A stretch of DNA of 64,000 nucleotides from Sipunculus nudus (Eukaryota > Annelida > Sipuncula > Golfingiida > Sipunculidae), in the NCBI GenBank assembly GCA_026874595.1, contig CM049309.1:16322576-16386575 (forward strand), given 5' to 3'. Every line of letters starts with the position of its first letter. Position 1 is the first letter of the stretch. Of this stretch, positions 11,640 to 24,342 are shown in pieces. Position numbers and translations under genes: made by a program. The notes under the pieces were generated by a model. It ran no database searches and was not told where the DNA came from. It worked only from the letters and a program-made list of their open reading frames with translations.

Positions 11640-14600
11640 CGTATGTGTGTCAGTATATATGCGAGTATTTATACATACATATAGGTAAACATGTGTGTAA
11701 ACACACATGTGTATTTGTATGTTTATATATATATATATGTATATATATACCATTTAGTTAATAGAAATCTGCATTCTAATGAATACATGCCTCCGCTATT
11801 AACATATTCTGCCCATATTCTGAGGTTGATTCGTGCATAAGCAACTGTGCGTTTTGAATATTCCTTGATGGCCTTCTTGATCAACACTAAAATCTATTCG
11901 ATTCTTCATATAATCTTTTCAATATTTATTTCCCGAAATGCTCTGATAATTTCATGAGCTTCTGTTCATGATTGCGTGAGTTTTGTTGTGAAGGGGGATG
12001 AAAACATAACCTCCTGGCGGATGCAATAACTTCTTTTCCGGGAACACCTTTTAAATGAAAGTATAATGATTGTTTTAAAAAAAACAGATGTCGAATTGTG
12101 TTGCTCAGATCTTTACATTTCAGTTGAAAGTTTGACAAGTAAAAAAATACGAAAGAAAGATTTAAAAGAAAAAGGGCGATTATTTTTACCTTTATTTGAA
12201 ATATTTCGATAAAAATGTCATATTATCAGGGAAAAGCATGATAATAACACAACTGTTTTGCTAAACAGGTAAAAGCACTTGGTAACAAAGAAAATCGTAA
12301 AAAAATTGTATTATTTTATCTTTTGGAAAGAAATGTCCGAGCGGCTGGAGCTCAGATTTGGAAAGTTTCTATTGAAAATCAAAAGAAAAAGTTTTAATGC
12401 GGGGGTTAAAATACCCTTTATTTTTTTGCCTAATGATTTGCTTTTACTATTTCTGAAAATTGAGTTATTCACTCGTCTCCGTTTTACTAGAAACATCATT
12501 TGAATTAATCCAAATAGGGAAGATTTTTCTCCCATAGTAAAGGCTAGTTGTTTATTATAAACATCGACAAAGCAAACTGGAATGATTTCTGAGAAATGTT
12601 TATGACAAACACAAAATGACGAAAGCATTACGCAGCAGTTTTTTTCATTATTAGTCTTTTTTGTCAACAATCATGGAGAGCTCAGTCAAACTTACCGTAT
12701 ATAACTGTTTAACAACAGAACCGTTAACATTGCAAAAAAATTAAACAGGTGTAATGACAAACAGTTTCTTCATCAGAAGAAGAGATTTGTATAAAATAAA
12801 TATATGAATATTCCCATATATTCAACAGGAACTCAATATATACGCATACACAGTAGCGGAGAAATGAAGGTTAGGTATTCAAGAATAAAATACACAGAAA
12901 TAAATATATCCCAGATTGCACAAGCATAGTCCGTTTCATCCCCTAGCTCATGTCATCTTTTTTCGCTATAATTTTTTTAATTGGTTACATTTCAAGGGAA
13001 ACAATTATAGTGTAGAGTAGAGGATTAAAGAACCTAATTTTCAACGAGGTAAATAAATACCAACGTTACACCTTACTTCAGCAGCAGAATCATTTGAAAA
13101 TATCAGAAATCAGTCTACATTTTACAACATATCTGACCTACTTATGGCGGTCAAAGTTATTGGTCATATGCAAAACAGTCAAAATTGACAACTGCTGATT
13201 GGATGATGCCATGTAAAAACTCTAAAAAATAACTAGCTAAAACAAAGATGTCTACTCATGCAGGGACACATCATATCCGCCAGGTCAGTGTGAAGAGACT
13301 AAAAAGTTGTAAAACATAAACTGGGGATTTATTGTAAAATTCTTAATTGCCATATTAGGTTGTCACTTCCATATGCAGTTTTCTATGAAATCATTGGAAA
13401 ATATAAAATTTTAAGAAAATTATCTACAAAAAACAGGTGGACAATAGATGGTGAAACGGACTATAGTAAAGGTTGTGAATTACGCTTCCCTCGTTCCGTC
13501 TCAAAGCAGTTTTAGTTTATTAGACTGTTAATAATCTTAAGTGCATCGAAAGAGCCCAGATTTCCGATTATTAATTTAGGGTGGATGCGGAGGATGCTTC
13601 GATATTTACGACTCTCTCCGTCGTAGTATTATCGGATGCTCCATCAGGAATATGGTATTTCACTGAATCAGCAATTAACACGCGCCTGCCTATAAGTAAT
13701 CCATCCTGACTCTGCGTTAACACGTTAATCCGTCCACACACAGCCTGGCTTCAGATTATTCAGCGGGTGTCTGAGCAACTATGATTGATTACATGAAGAA
13801 GTGTTTTGCAAGTCTTAACAAGGGCAGCGTTGTTCATGCATGATAACAGCTACAGGTGTTGAATACTGCCCTGAAAGTGGGAATGAACGGGAGTTGTGTG
13901 TAATATAACTTTCGCTGAATCTACCTATAATTCTGGCCCAGGTATAAAACTCTGACTTCAGTTGATTTAATGGCCAAAAAGCAAGTCCCCTGACAACCTC
14001 ACTTAAAATCATCACCAAGGTTAAAAGTTTCAGAATTATCTGGTTGTCAAAGCGGAATTTGACCTTCAGGGTTATATTTCAAGGTCATCAATCCAAGGTC
14101 AAATTTATTTTTATGAGTGTTTGCAAAAAACGTACAGTTTTAAACAAAAAAAATTGCAGTTTTATTTGAGATACATTGTTTTTGTTACTCAGGAAACGAA
14201 TGCTAATTAAGGAGAATATTGTGAAAAAAATCAGAAACTTTAACAGCGCATTTTACGTCAATCATATACCGGTCGAGCGTTTCTTTCTCGGCAATATTTG
14301 CAGATATAAGGCAATAGAAAATCAACCTATTTTGTAGATACCTCGGCGTGACATTACGAAATTTTAGAACACTTTCTATCTTGCATGTCTACGTGACGAC
14401 CAATGAAAGTGCTGCTAGTACCGTGTACACGTGACCCTACGTCGATGTTTCTTTAATAATATAAGTACTTCATATAATTTATAAACGACAAAAAAATCTG
14501 ATCACTTACATTTTTATGATAATTATGATAATTATGATAATTATGATAATTATGATAATTATGATAATTATGATAATTATGATAATTATGATAATTATGA

Positions 14601-14643
14601 TAATTATGATGATAATAATAATAATAATAATAATAAATAACGA

Positions 14644-14712
<69 letters not shown>

Positions 14713-17700
14713 ATATAGGCTGATTTGTGAAGCAAAACAGGAACAGAGGAAATTTTACTATATGATATCTACTCTGAGTGGTCTATAATGTTGATGACAA
14801 TATATATAAGTAAGGATAAACAAACATAAACGTGTTTAACTTTGTTTTATTTATAACAGCTATCAAAGGAAAACCAGCGACTGCGCCGAACCAGCGCTAC
14901 CTCCTGAACCCCGACCCGTGGAGTAACATCGTTCAGAAGCCTCCCCAGCCAAAGGTAAGAATCAGTGATATAGGACTCAAATGAGGACTTAATATTGGAT
15001 GTGGTAATATTGGATAAGAAAGATTTTCCTTGATTTTTTTTTAGAAATTTTAATTAGACGTGTGATAGTAGATGAAAAAAGCTACGACGGTCCCACAAGC
15101 CCCTACCGGAAAGAATTTTGCTTTGAATAGAGACGATCTCTGGACGAATACACAACTCACGACTCGGTAGGCATTTATATTGAGCTGGTAATCCAAACGT
15201 AAGTTGTGATACAAGCCATGTGGGGGAATGTATTGCAAGGGCTACCCATCCTGTTGCATTAATATCCTGGTAAACATAATCTGAACATGAGGCTACGAGT
15301 GATGAATTAACACAAAAGTATACATGTGCACTCGCAATCAAAACTGAAAATCCATCTCTATGATCACGAGTCATTCTTGTATTGCGCATCAGCTGGCTAT
15401 GTTGTATTTGCAATTGTTGTATTCATGCGGTCAGAAATTCAACAAACATGCAGAGGAATTTACCAATATGCTAAGTTAATACGAAATATTTCTCGCACAT
15501 AGTAGGTATTGTTAGAAAGTATACAAGAAAAGTTAACGATTGGTCTGGTTTATATCAAGTGACCGTAGACTGGCTGTAGACTCTAATGTCAGGGCGCCGG
15601 AATGGCGCTATGGATGGATGGAATGTCATGGTTACAGTCGTGTTTGTCACCTCCAACCTACGGTTATATAATTTCACTAGAGTTTTTTTTCTAAAGGAAA
15701 CATTTTTTCACCATATAGCAGGATTCAGTTGCTTTGGTTTGCTTCGTCTGATTAGTTGATACTTAATATACGGGAGTGAATAGAAAACACTGATTATTTC
15801 CCAGTACACTCATGTAATATGAGTTGTACAGTAGTGGTACATCAGACGTCACATGCATGTTCAATTGTGTGGTGTTTTGGCCTTGCCTTGAATATAGTGT
15901 CACTATTGTTATCTTGTCTCTGACTATGTATCTGAGAATCTGCCTAATTGAATCATGGGGGTTTAATCAACCAGACCGGAAGCTGTCTTCATCGACTACG
16001 GACTTCAACGTCTCTCCGCCTAGCCGTCTAAGTATATTGTATCTTAAAAGAACCCCATAGAAAACAGCTTATACTGAATAGGAATGCTTAAATAGGAAAT
16101 TTGAATAGCAAAAAAAAAAAAAAAATCAATGAAAATAACAAGAAATGTGCATTCTAAGGATTGCAAGCCTCCGCCACTTTTTTTGCATTCACTTATTCGG
16201 CCATTATTCCCAGGTTCATTCCAGCATAAGTGACTCTACATTTGTGAATAATCCTCGATGACGTACATTTCGAGTCTTTCTTAGTTTTTATGTTGATAAC
16301 AGGTGAATGGTGGAATGCAGGTTGACGGAGTGGAATCTCTGCTTGATCTTCTGGCCGAAGACGAACAGCGCAGCCTTGAAGAGCAGCTCCGTCTGGCGGA
16401 GAGAATGCATATCATGGACCTGCTACAGAAGAAGGCAGCTCTGGATCAGCTGCTTCAGACGATGCTGGAGGATTACAACTTGCTCTATGGGTCCGGTCAG
16501 TAAATCCTGTGAAAAAAAAACCTCCATTCAGGTTCCTTCTTTTTAAAGAGCTGGTTTTCATGGCAATGGGTTAGACAAACTCCTGCGACATTTTCATAAG
16601 AGTATGAATCCTGTGATTGGGGTTGTGGGTAAACGGAAAATTTTCCCCAAAATTCACTGGGGTTTCTAAACACAACAGTGGCGTAGAAGTTTACATATGT
16701 AATTAAGAGATTTTAAGATTGAAGGGAGTGCCTTTAAGAGATTAAGATATATTCAGTTAGAATTGTCTTAAGGTATATTACATTTGGTACTTGATGAAAT
16801 AAGTAAAAGGCAGGCATGTGGAAGTTCAATATGATTTGTACTGAGTGAGACAAAATCGCTTAAAATGGAGTTAAATGATATTTAAAGGAAAACATTTCAT
16901 AAGCATTACACAGTGCAAGTTTTAAAAGTTGGTGGAATGTAAATAGAGCTAACTTATCAACTAATTTATGTAAATTAACATGTTAATAAAGCTTCTTACG
17001 GAGACGTGGTGGATCCGCTTGACGGCGCGTCCCGCACTGGACCCGAAATGCTCGGTAAGTTGAAAGAACACTGTGACAGGTTTGAAATAATGGATACACA
17101 ATGAGGTCTTTAATTAATTTGAAACAACTTTAACACGCGTATTTCAATATTTGTTGATTTATGCCCTGATTTAACCTGTTCCTCTGAATCAATTCCCCCA
17201 ATAAACTGTTGACAATAGCTGTAGAATACGAGTTAACCGCAAGTTTTCTAATTTATTTTTTAATTAGTAACTTTACGGTAAAATCAAAGGAAAGCGGGAA
17301 TATAACTCAGATCTTCTGACAGTTTTTGCATTGTTCTTGTGAAATGACTTAATAATTATTTTACGTCGTAATTATCAGATCTGTTGACCCGTGGACTGAT
17401 GGGAGACCAAGCAAAGAGGTACCCCGCCTTGCCCGCGTACATGGAACTGCCGCCAGATGACACTCCACGACAGCCGAGCTGGCTGACGCAACAAGTCCCA
17501 AAGCCAAACGTTCGTGCAGTCCCATTCCCGCCAAAAGCTTTGTTGGGAACGAGGCTCCAGGTCCCTCTCTGGTCGTCTGGTGTCAAGGGAAACACCGTGA
17601 CAATATTACAGAACCAGACACCACAAAACGGTGCGAATCAAGCGAAAGGTAAGTTTTTAAGCGTTTAGTTTATCTGTCGATGATGTTATTTTGGCTGCAT

Positions 17701-18304
17701 CAATTGTATTCTTCAAGTTTTTTAATATTGTCTCGGTCTGAACAGTCTTACAAATGTGAACTGAACAAGAGACGTTTCATCCCTTCAAAGCGTTCTAATC
17801 CTCGTTTCGATCTGGGCCCATTGCAGAAAAGTGAGCGGGAGGAAAGGGAAATCAACTTAAATCAGAGAAAACTTAAACCAACGAGAAACCATGCAAGTAT
17901 TTGCTACAATTACGGATGAAACAAAACAGTAAATGACAATCGTGAATATAGTATTAATCAGACATATATTAAAAATTTGAAGGTACGTGTTTATGAATTC
18001 CCCTTCTAAGGGGGCTGTTATCTATCAAAAATTATTATTCAATTGGCCGTCTTGCGGACATAAATACGCAAACAACAAGGTAAAAAGCATAAAATATATT
18101 TATTTTGGCAATTTCACAAGTTCTTGTGTTCAGTGATGTAAAGGTAGTCAGTTCTTCTTTTCAATAACGAATACATGTAACTTATTAGCAAACGCTTTAT
18201 GCTATATACAATAGAAAGTAATTTCAATTAGAATATAATATTATGTCTTTTCAGAAGAAAAACCTCACAGCACAAAGGCACCGGAAACAAAGTCTAAGGA
18301 ATAA
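9053..18304 (+). CDS. Gene P1: paralogue of P2, seven coding exons found, first exon missing (254 aa partial)
   Basis: Exons: 9053-9084, 11461-11521, 14860-14954, 16303-16495, 16992-17054, 17379-17648, 18255-18304 (TAA stop). All borders are AG/GT; the acceptor before 16992 is weak (AATAAAG). The joined frame is open throughout. Intron phases after these exons are 0,1,0,1,1,1, exactly those after P2 exons 2,3,4,7,8,9, so the exons are homologous in order. The first exon here begins with the last two bases of a codon, so a phase-1 upstream exon, expected to encode a signal peptide, is required. Exon 16303-16495 holds the conserved module after K106K107 of the partial chain. The long exon 17379-17648 is proline-rich, with a KR site (QAKRYPALPAY), and differs strongly from its acidic counterpart in P2. 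There are no cysteines in the known part. Function is unknown; it is probably secreted, like P2. Confidence 0.82.
10974..11185 (+). mobile_element. SINE/MITE-like repeat, CCTCCGCC family, copy 1
   Basis: Shared landmarks: TCTGCATTCT..., a CATTCACTTATTCGGCCCAT box, TTTGTGAATATT, GGATTCGGATCATGA, and a tail of ACACAAACACGAACGGGAAT. Complete family members begin near CCTCCGCC and end with CCTCC.GGCGGA. Lies in the P1 intron 9085-11460. Confidence 0.6.
11590..11760 (+). repeat. (AT)n/(GT)n low-complexity tract
   Basis: ATATAT to 11625, then GTGTGTGTGTGC and further TATATA/TGTGTA runs, just downstream of P1 exon 11461-11521. Confidence 0.8.
11766..12030 (+). mobile_element. SINE/MITE-like repeat, CCTCCGCC family, copy 2
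   Basis: Same landmarks as the copy at 10974. It retains both ends: GCCTCCGC near 11790 and AACCTCCTGGCGGATGCAA at the 3' side, preceded by GATTGCGTGAGTTTTGTTGTGA. Lies in the P1 intron 11522-14859. Confidence 0.6.
12190..12440 (+). repeat. Dispersed repeat R2, copy 1
   Basis: Shares with 23935-24150 TTTCGATAAAAATGTCATAT, GGGAAAAGCATGATAATAAC, TAAACAGGTA and ATTGTATTATTTTATCTTTT. Lies in a P1 intron. Confidence 0.6.
12926..13466. mobile_element. MITE with ATAGTCCGTTTCA ends, copy 1
   Basis: Left end ATAGTCCGTTTCA and inverted right end ATAGTCCGTTTCACC bound about 540 bp with no coding capacity. A relative lies at 28979-29488. The TA-rich junctions suggest Tc1/mariner-type TA targeting (inference). 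Lies in the P1 intron 11522-14859. Confidence 0.7.
14516..14712 (+). repeat. Composite (ATGATAATT)n-(TAA)n-(TTA)n microsatellite able to fold back
   Basis: About eleven ATGATAATT units, then (GAT/TAA)n, then CGAA and (TTA)n. The TAA and TTA arms are complementary and can form a long AT hairpin. It lies in the P1 intron, about 150 bp before exon 14860. The 90-codon frame here is repeat translation. Confidence 0.85.
15040..15615 (+). repeat. Dispersed repeat R1, copy 1
   Basis: Shares with 32165-32955 the landmarks GATGAATTAACA, CAATC.AAACTGAAA.TCC, GCGGT.AGAAATT, TTAGAAAGTAT.CAAGAA and TCTAATGTCAG.G. A third copy is inverted at 53.2-53.7 kb. It fills much of the P1 intron 14955-16302. The minus-strand open frames over it are shadows. 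Confidence 0.65.
16140..16275 (+). mobile_element. SINE/MITE-like repeat, CCTCCGCC family, copy 3 (5' part)
   Basis: TGCATTCTAAGGATTGCAAG, then CCTCCGCCA, CATTCACTTATTCGG and TTTGTGAATAATCCTCGATG; the 3' half is absent. It ends about 30 bases before P1 exon 16303, so it lies against the acceptor region of the conserved exon. Confidence 0.6.
16303..16495 (+). CDS. P1 exon homologous to P2 exon 7: conserved KK-led module
   Basis: 193 bp, phase 0 to 1. It encodes a leucine/glutamate-rich helix (VESLLDLLAEDEQRSLEEQL) and then RMHIMDLLQKKAALDQLL and QTMLEDYNLLYGS. The donor is GTCAGT. The frame also continues a few codons into the intron to a TAA, which is read-through of the donor and not a real end. 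The match to P2 in position, phase and sequence is the main evidence that the two genes are paralogues. Confidence 0.87.
17379..17648 (+). CDS. P1 exon homologous to P2 exon 9 by position; proline-rich
   Basis: 270 bp, phase 1 to 1, the largest exon in the window. It begins DLLTRGLMGDQAKRYPALPA and continues with many prolines (VPKPNVRAVPFPPKAL). The KR pair is a candidate cleavage site. P2 exon 9 (43435-43626) has the same phases but encodes an acidic E/P/Q-rich chain, so sequence similarity is lost here. Confidence 0.83.
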
Positions 18305-18785
18305 GAGAGGCTGAACAACCTTTTTTTCTCTTGGATATATGCCTTTAGTGGTTTCTATTTTGGATATCGTTTGTCCCCATGAAAACGTGAATCTAGGGAG
18401 TTATGTTGCTGATGGTGAATTGTTGAAATTGTTGCAAAAACTATTGTTTCTGTTTAGTTGTTTGCACATATTGCTACACTAAAACCAGGAAAATCGCATA
18501 TTACATTAAGCGTCCTGAATTCATAAACTGAGTTGGATGATTAACATTCATTTTTGGACCAATGGATCACTGCGATCCGATGGACAGAGTGGTTTTCAAT
18601 TAAGACAGGAATACTTTGAAATACATACACACACAAAATGGATTCGTGTTTGGAATTTCTTGTTTCTCTGACATACAGTTTACATGGTCCTGCATAGTTT
18701 TAACATTGCTTAGATATTATATGTTCGAGCACTACTTGTTGGATATACTTATTTGTTATATATATATTTACATAAATGTACTTGG

Positions 18786-18791
18786 AATAAA
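18786..18791 (+). terminator. Probable polyadenylation signal of P1
   Basis: AATAAA about 480 bases after the P1 stop codon. The intervening 3' UTR is unique AT-rich sequence with no open frame of note. Confidence 0.6.
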
Positions 18792-19806
18792 ATCAGTGAA
18801 TTTGGGAACAAGATAAAATGTATTTATCCTCCACCGAGGTGACAGTGTTTCTGTGTTAAGGCAACTCTATTCTCTTTTTATCTATTAAATGGTGCATCTG
18901 AAGAGATAAAGAGCTATTTTCTTTATAATTAAACCTTTCAAAGAAATATCATTCATTACATAGGTAAAAAACCCTTATGAAGAAATGACCTAACTTGATG
19001 GTAAATAATTAGCTCTTTTCACGAAGATCTCTTTCCCTTTCCCTACAAAGAAAACCTTGTCACGGACCATGTGGCATATAAGATTCGAAATACTTTGAAC
19101 CACACATTTTCGGATCCAAAAATATCGGATTTATGGGTGGACAAGTAACGCGCGTTTAAAAGCGCTGGGCATCAGTTTAATTTCCGGGAAGTTTGTAGTA
19201 GTTTCCCGGACAGACACACGATGGGGCTATTGGTGATTATGACGGGGTGGTAGCATGCGAGGCGCACTGGTGTAACAGGAACTCGATCTGATGTCACCTC
19301 GTGTCGGAAATGATAACAAATGAGTTTTAAACCGAGCTTTAAACTGATCTGAATATAAATTTCATGATGGTGTGGTTCATGAAGTCATGATTTAGCGCCT
19401 TCGTCTGTCTACACCAAATCACTGAAACCTCAGGCGTGGCAGAACCTCGCACATGCGCACTAAAGCTGGTGTTGCATAAAGGGCGCCCAATAAGATTTGT
19501 TCCGCATGCACACAAAGCTCTCAAACTTACAGATATCACACTTATTTTTGTACGCAAAGAATGCACGAAGAAGGTTAAATATAAAGATGTTAAAACTATC
19601 CAGGGAATGGTTGGAAATAAACCTTTTACCCAGTTTGTTTAAACATAAAGCATAACATGAATAGTATATCTTGGACAAATAATGCAGTTTATAATTAATG
19701 CATTATAGAAAATTAAAAAAAAAAAATCGAGCAAAATCAGTAATGGTTTAAATTCTATTCTGTGTATCGCACAAGGATTGAGTCAATTATTTTTGTTTAA
19801 AGATTT

Positions 19807-22025
19807 TTAGCTCAGCTGACTGTAAGTCATCTGAGCTATAGCGATCACTCTTTGTCCGTCGTCCGTCCGGCCGTCTGGCCGTCCGTCCGTTAACAGGGCA
19901 CAAACTGTAACTGCTGGACCTAGAATCTTGTTGCTTGACATCCTTGGAGGTTTATTAAAAATATCCATGGAAACCTGAAATTAGGTCTCTGTTACCCATA
20001 TTCTTTGAGCTATGGGGCTCCGAAGTACCCCCCTAGAATAATGGAAAATTTGATACAAAAGCTCAATTATCTGAACAACTTATGTAGTGAACACCATGAT
20101 TTTTTGCATGTATATTGATCATGCAGTGTTTCATCAGTTTCTGCAGTCTGGTGGCGCCACCTGTATTTTTTCGATTTTTACGATTTTTTATTTCTTTTTT
20201 TGAGACCTCTTAAGATGTGGTCATCTGTTTACAGGGCACAAATCGTAACGACTGGAACTAGAATCTTTTCACTTGACCTGCGGGGAGGCCCATGAAAATT
20301 CTCTGTGGAAACCTGAAATTAGGTCTCTGTTTCCCATAACCTCTGAGCTATGGGGTTCTGAAGTACCCCCTAGAATAATGGAAAATTTGATACAAAAGCT
20401 CAAGTATCTGAACAACTATTGTATTGATCATCTTGATTCTTTGCATGGATATTGATCATGGAATGTTTCATCAGTTTCTGCAGTCTGGTGGCGCCACCTG
20501 TATTTTTTCGATTTTTACGAATGTTTTTCTCTATTTTCGAGACCTTAAGATGTGGTCATCTGTTAACAATGCACAAATCATAATGACTGGACCTAGAATC
20601 TTCTCTCTTGACATGCAGCGAGGGCCATGAAAAATCTCCTTGAAAACCTGAAATTAGGTCTCTATTACCCATATTCTATGAGCTATGTGGCTCCGAGGTA
20701 CCCCCCAGAATAATGCAAAATTTGATACAAAAGCTCCAGTATCTGAATAACTACTGCATGAATATTGACCATGGGATGTTCCATCACTTCCTGCAGACTG
20801 GTGGCGCCACCTTTATTTTTCCAAATTTTACGAGTTTTTTTTCTCTTTTTTCAGACCTGCAATGAAACTGTCATATGTTAACAGGGCACAAATTGTAACC
20901 ACTGGGCCTGGAATCTACAAACTTAATATACAGAGAGGGCCATGAAAAATCTCTTGAAAACCTGAAATTAGGTCTCTGTTACCCATATCCTTCGAGCTAT
21001 GGGGCTCTGAAGTACCCCCCCAGAATAATGCAAAATTTGATACAAAAGCTCAAGTATCTGAATAACTACTGCATTGATCACCATGATTCTTTGCATGAAT
21101 ATTGGTCATGGGATGTTCCATCACTTCCTGCAGACTGGTGGCACCACCTGTATTTTCTTCCAATTTTACAATTTTTTTTCTATATATTTGAGACCTTCAA
21201 AGTAGATGTCATCTGTTAACAGGGCACAAATCGTAACCGCTGGACCTGGATTCTTCTAACTTGACATCAAAAGAGGTCCATGAAAAAGTCTCTATGGAAA
21301 CCTGAAATTAGGTCACTGTTACCCATATTCTTCGAGCTATGGGGCTTGTAAGTACTCCCTAAGAATAATTAAAAATGTGATACAAAAGCTGCAGTATCTG
21401 AATAACTAATGTACTGATGGCCATGATTTTTTGCATTCATATAATATTGATATAGATCATGGAGTGTTTCATCAGTTCCTGCAGACTGGTGCCGCGACCT
21501 ATTTTTTTAATTTGTACGCATTTTTTTCTCATTTTGGGACCTTCAAATAAAGCCTCATCTTGTAACAGGGCACAAATCGTGACTACTTGACCTAGAATCT
21601 TCATACTTGACATCTACAGAGCTCCATGAAAAGTCTTTATGGAAATCTGAAATTAGGTCTCTGTTTCCCATATCCTCTGAGCCATCGGGCTCATAAGTAC
21701 ACCCGAAATAATTAAAAATGTGATACAAAAACGGTGTTTGTTTCTGGAGAACTCCTCTGAGACCCTTGGACTGATCTTCCGTAACCCGGCATAGTTGTTC
21801 CCTAACCTATGTTGTTGTGCATAACAAAGACAGGTGGCACCACCTGCAATCCTTTCTGGGCAGTCTGAATCTGGGTGTCTTTTAGATAACAGCCGATATC
21901 TCAGGAGTGGCTCAATGTATTGAGCTGAAAGTTAGCATGTATATAGATCTTGGATCTCTCCATCTTGTAATCGAATACAACAATCCTTGAATTCAGCTGA
22001 GCGTCATGGCCCATGGGCCACTAGT
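19807..22025. mobile_element. Element with six internal ~335 bp tandem units and short inverted ends
   Basis: Begins TTTTTAGCTCAGCTGACTG, followed by a CCGTCCGTCCGG run, and ends TTCAGCTGAGCGTCATGGCC, so GCTCAGCTGA is inverted at the two ends. Inside, GGGCACAA-type unit starts lie at 19896, 20234, 20569, 20884, 21222 and 21568 (spacing 338, 335, 315, 338, 346). Each unit carries CTGAAATTAGGTCTCTGTT, ATAATGGAAAATTTGATACA and CTGGTGGCGCCACCTGTA. No transposase is visible, so it is a non-autonomous satellite-bearing element. Confidence 0.8.
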
Positions 22026-22029
22026 TTAA

Positions 22030-23270
22030 AATAAACTACCTCTGTTTTGATGCTGACCTATCTGATTATCTACTTAACCTAATTACGCACATCTGTTAAG
22101 ATACATGATGGTTTGGTGAGTAATCATCTCCACTGCTAGCTCATCACGCCGAGGAATCTTCCAAAGACGCAGTCTTAGTGATACACGGCTGCTGGGCAAG
22201 GCCCCCTGAGTTTGGAGTGCACAGTATTGAACCTGGGTGTGGTTCGACCGTGAAAAGTCTGTGATCTACCCCTAGGTCATTGAAGCCGGTGTTATTATTG
22301 GCTTAAAAAATAAAATATCATGGTATTAAAAATAAACATCCATGATTATAGCGGAGGCTGCTTGCGATACATAAATCAGTAATCACACTACTAAACTCTA
22401 ATATTTTTCTAAGGAAACCCATCCTCTTCCATAATTCTCCCACCTATTGTGGTTACATTTATACTCGCCAGATGGCAGTCCAGGCAGCCATTGTCAAACT
22501 TTCGGATGAGACCGCCCTGGTCACATTACCCATAAGATGAATAGCCGCTTTGCTTGGAAATTTACAAAACATAACTCGATAGAATTTACTAGTATTCATA
22601 TGTAAAAAATCCAATTCATTTACCAGATGTATTAAATAAACATGAAACATATATATTTCCTTGACATATTATGCTGTCTGCAAATATTTCTTTCTGATAC
22701 CGTATGCTAGCTTCAAAACCCAAGTTGAAATATACTTGCACTGGGGGGCGAGTAGTCTCGCAAAACTTAATGCCCTAAAGTTTACAAAACAATCTTTTCA
22801 CAATCTTTTATTTTTCTTTTAAACAAACACAAGCACACTGTTTATTCACACACAGGTTTGTGTTTATCAACACTGTGTTTATTCACACTCTACACTGACG
22901 TGTAAGAGAAACTACGTCCATGCATGTGCCGGGATGGTTTTGCTGGAAAACTTTCATACACAGCCAAACTCACATATTATTGCAAAAGATTTCTGTACCT
23001 TAAAAACTGAATATAATTTATTCATATCAGAATAATTACACTTTGTTCATATTTAGACTGACCACAAATTATTCACACCAAACTGATTAGAGTAAATACA
23101 TATATATACTGCCCAGAATATTTTAATAAATCAACATATCGTTCATGTTGGCCTGAAATCCTGCGCTGAAAGACAGCAAGCGGTATCAGCAGACATTCGA
23201 CCAACCGGCCTAGACTACGAAGTAGACAAGTAACGTTGTCGTTAAAAAAAATGAAAAAAAGTAATAAAAA
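22030..23270 (+). other. Intergenic, no gene or clear repeat
   Basis: AT-rich sequence with CACA-type low complexity near 22830-22880. No exon-like frame was found on either strand. Confidence 0.5.
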
Positions 23271-23274
23271 ATAA

Positions 23275-23770
23275 TAAAAATAAAAGAAACGTAGTCGTGT
23301 CCACATCATCCAAGTCTGTGTCAAAGTCCGAGTCCTTGAGGTTCGAGTCTAAGTCCATCACCTTCAAGTCCGAGTCATCTGAAACCCGAGTCCAATTCCA
23401 AATCCGAGTCGGAGTCCAATAAAAATATCTTTATAATAAAAAATAAAATTGAACTTTGAGATTGACAGAAGTATTGTTATATTAGTTTACACATGCATTT
23501 TACTTTCAGGTTTAACCATATTAAGTTCCCGATACAGACCTAATGCTTTGTATATATAGTCTTTTTCGTAATATTCTGTTAGTAGTTCGCACATGTATAG
23601 AAATGCTTTTGTGCTATGTAACCCGGGTTTCTTTTCTGCTGGACTGGAGATGGACTGATCGAGTATAAGTCCGAGTCCAAGACACTCGAGTTTAAGTCCG
23701 AGTCCAGGACATTCGAGTTCAAGTCCGATTCCCTAAATAAAAAGTGGACTGCATTCCTCCCTCACTAAAG
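23275..23770. mobile_element. hAT-like MITE of the CGAGTCC family, copy 1
   Basis: Arrays of CGAGTCC/AAGTCCGAGTC flank a core with TGAACTTTGAGATTGACAGA and TTTCTTTTCTGCTGGACTGG. The same plan is seen at 51953 and 54518. The ends are decayed in this copy. Confidence 0.6.
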
Positions 23771-23934
23771 AAGACTCGCCAAGAAGATTTTCTACAATCG
23801 AAATTTGACGCTATGTTTACCTTTTGGAGAAAGCATAAAAGAAGCCTAAGGCCTAAAAAAGGTATGGTTCCAGGTTAATTTTTTTCAGAAATCAGTGCGG
23901 GCGTGGGATTTTTTTTTTAACTTTTTTGTATGTT

Positions 23935-24150
23935 TCGATAAAAATGTCATATGATCAAGGAAAAGCATGATAATAACAAAAATATTTGGTTAAACAGGTA
24001 TAATTACTATATAACAAAGGAAATCTGATCAAAATTGTATTCTTTTATCTTCTTGAAAGATGAAATTAAAAAAATGTTTGTGGGTGAGGGGGGGGGGGGG
24101 TTGAAATTGACGCGGTCGGTGCATGCATTTTTTTTTTGGCTTAATCAATT
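23935..24150 (+). repeat. Dispersed repeat R2, copy 2
   Basis: Same ordered blocks as 12190-12440. In both places an R2 copy sits next to a CCTCCGCC-family copy (before it at 11.8 kb, after it at 24.3 kb). Confidence 0.6.
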
Positions 24151-24342
24151 TAATGAATGTATTATTAAATAGTGGTTTTATGGGCATGACATACATTTGA
24201 AACTGTGCGGATCAGAAGCATTGCCGTTGTGAGCAAAGGCACACTTTCAAACTTATTAAATTTTGAATATTCTATTTTGTTTTATGATGAAAGGAATACA
24301 CAACTATTGCTGTATCCGATAACACAGTTAAACATTAACCAG

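Noticed and set aside
14516-14788. 90-codon Ile/Leu-rich frame
   Set aside because: Translation of ATGATAATT and TTA microsatellites within a P1 intron.
19807-22025. CRISPR-like or centromeric array
   Set aside because: Units are about 335 bp, diverged and directly adjacent, inside an element with inverted ends; a eukaryotic transposon-borne satellite explains them.
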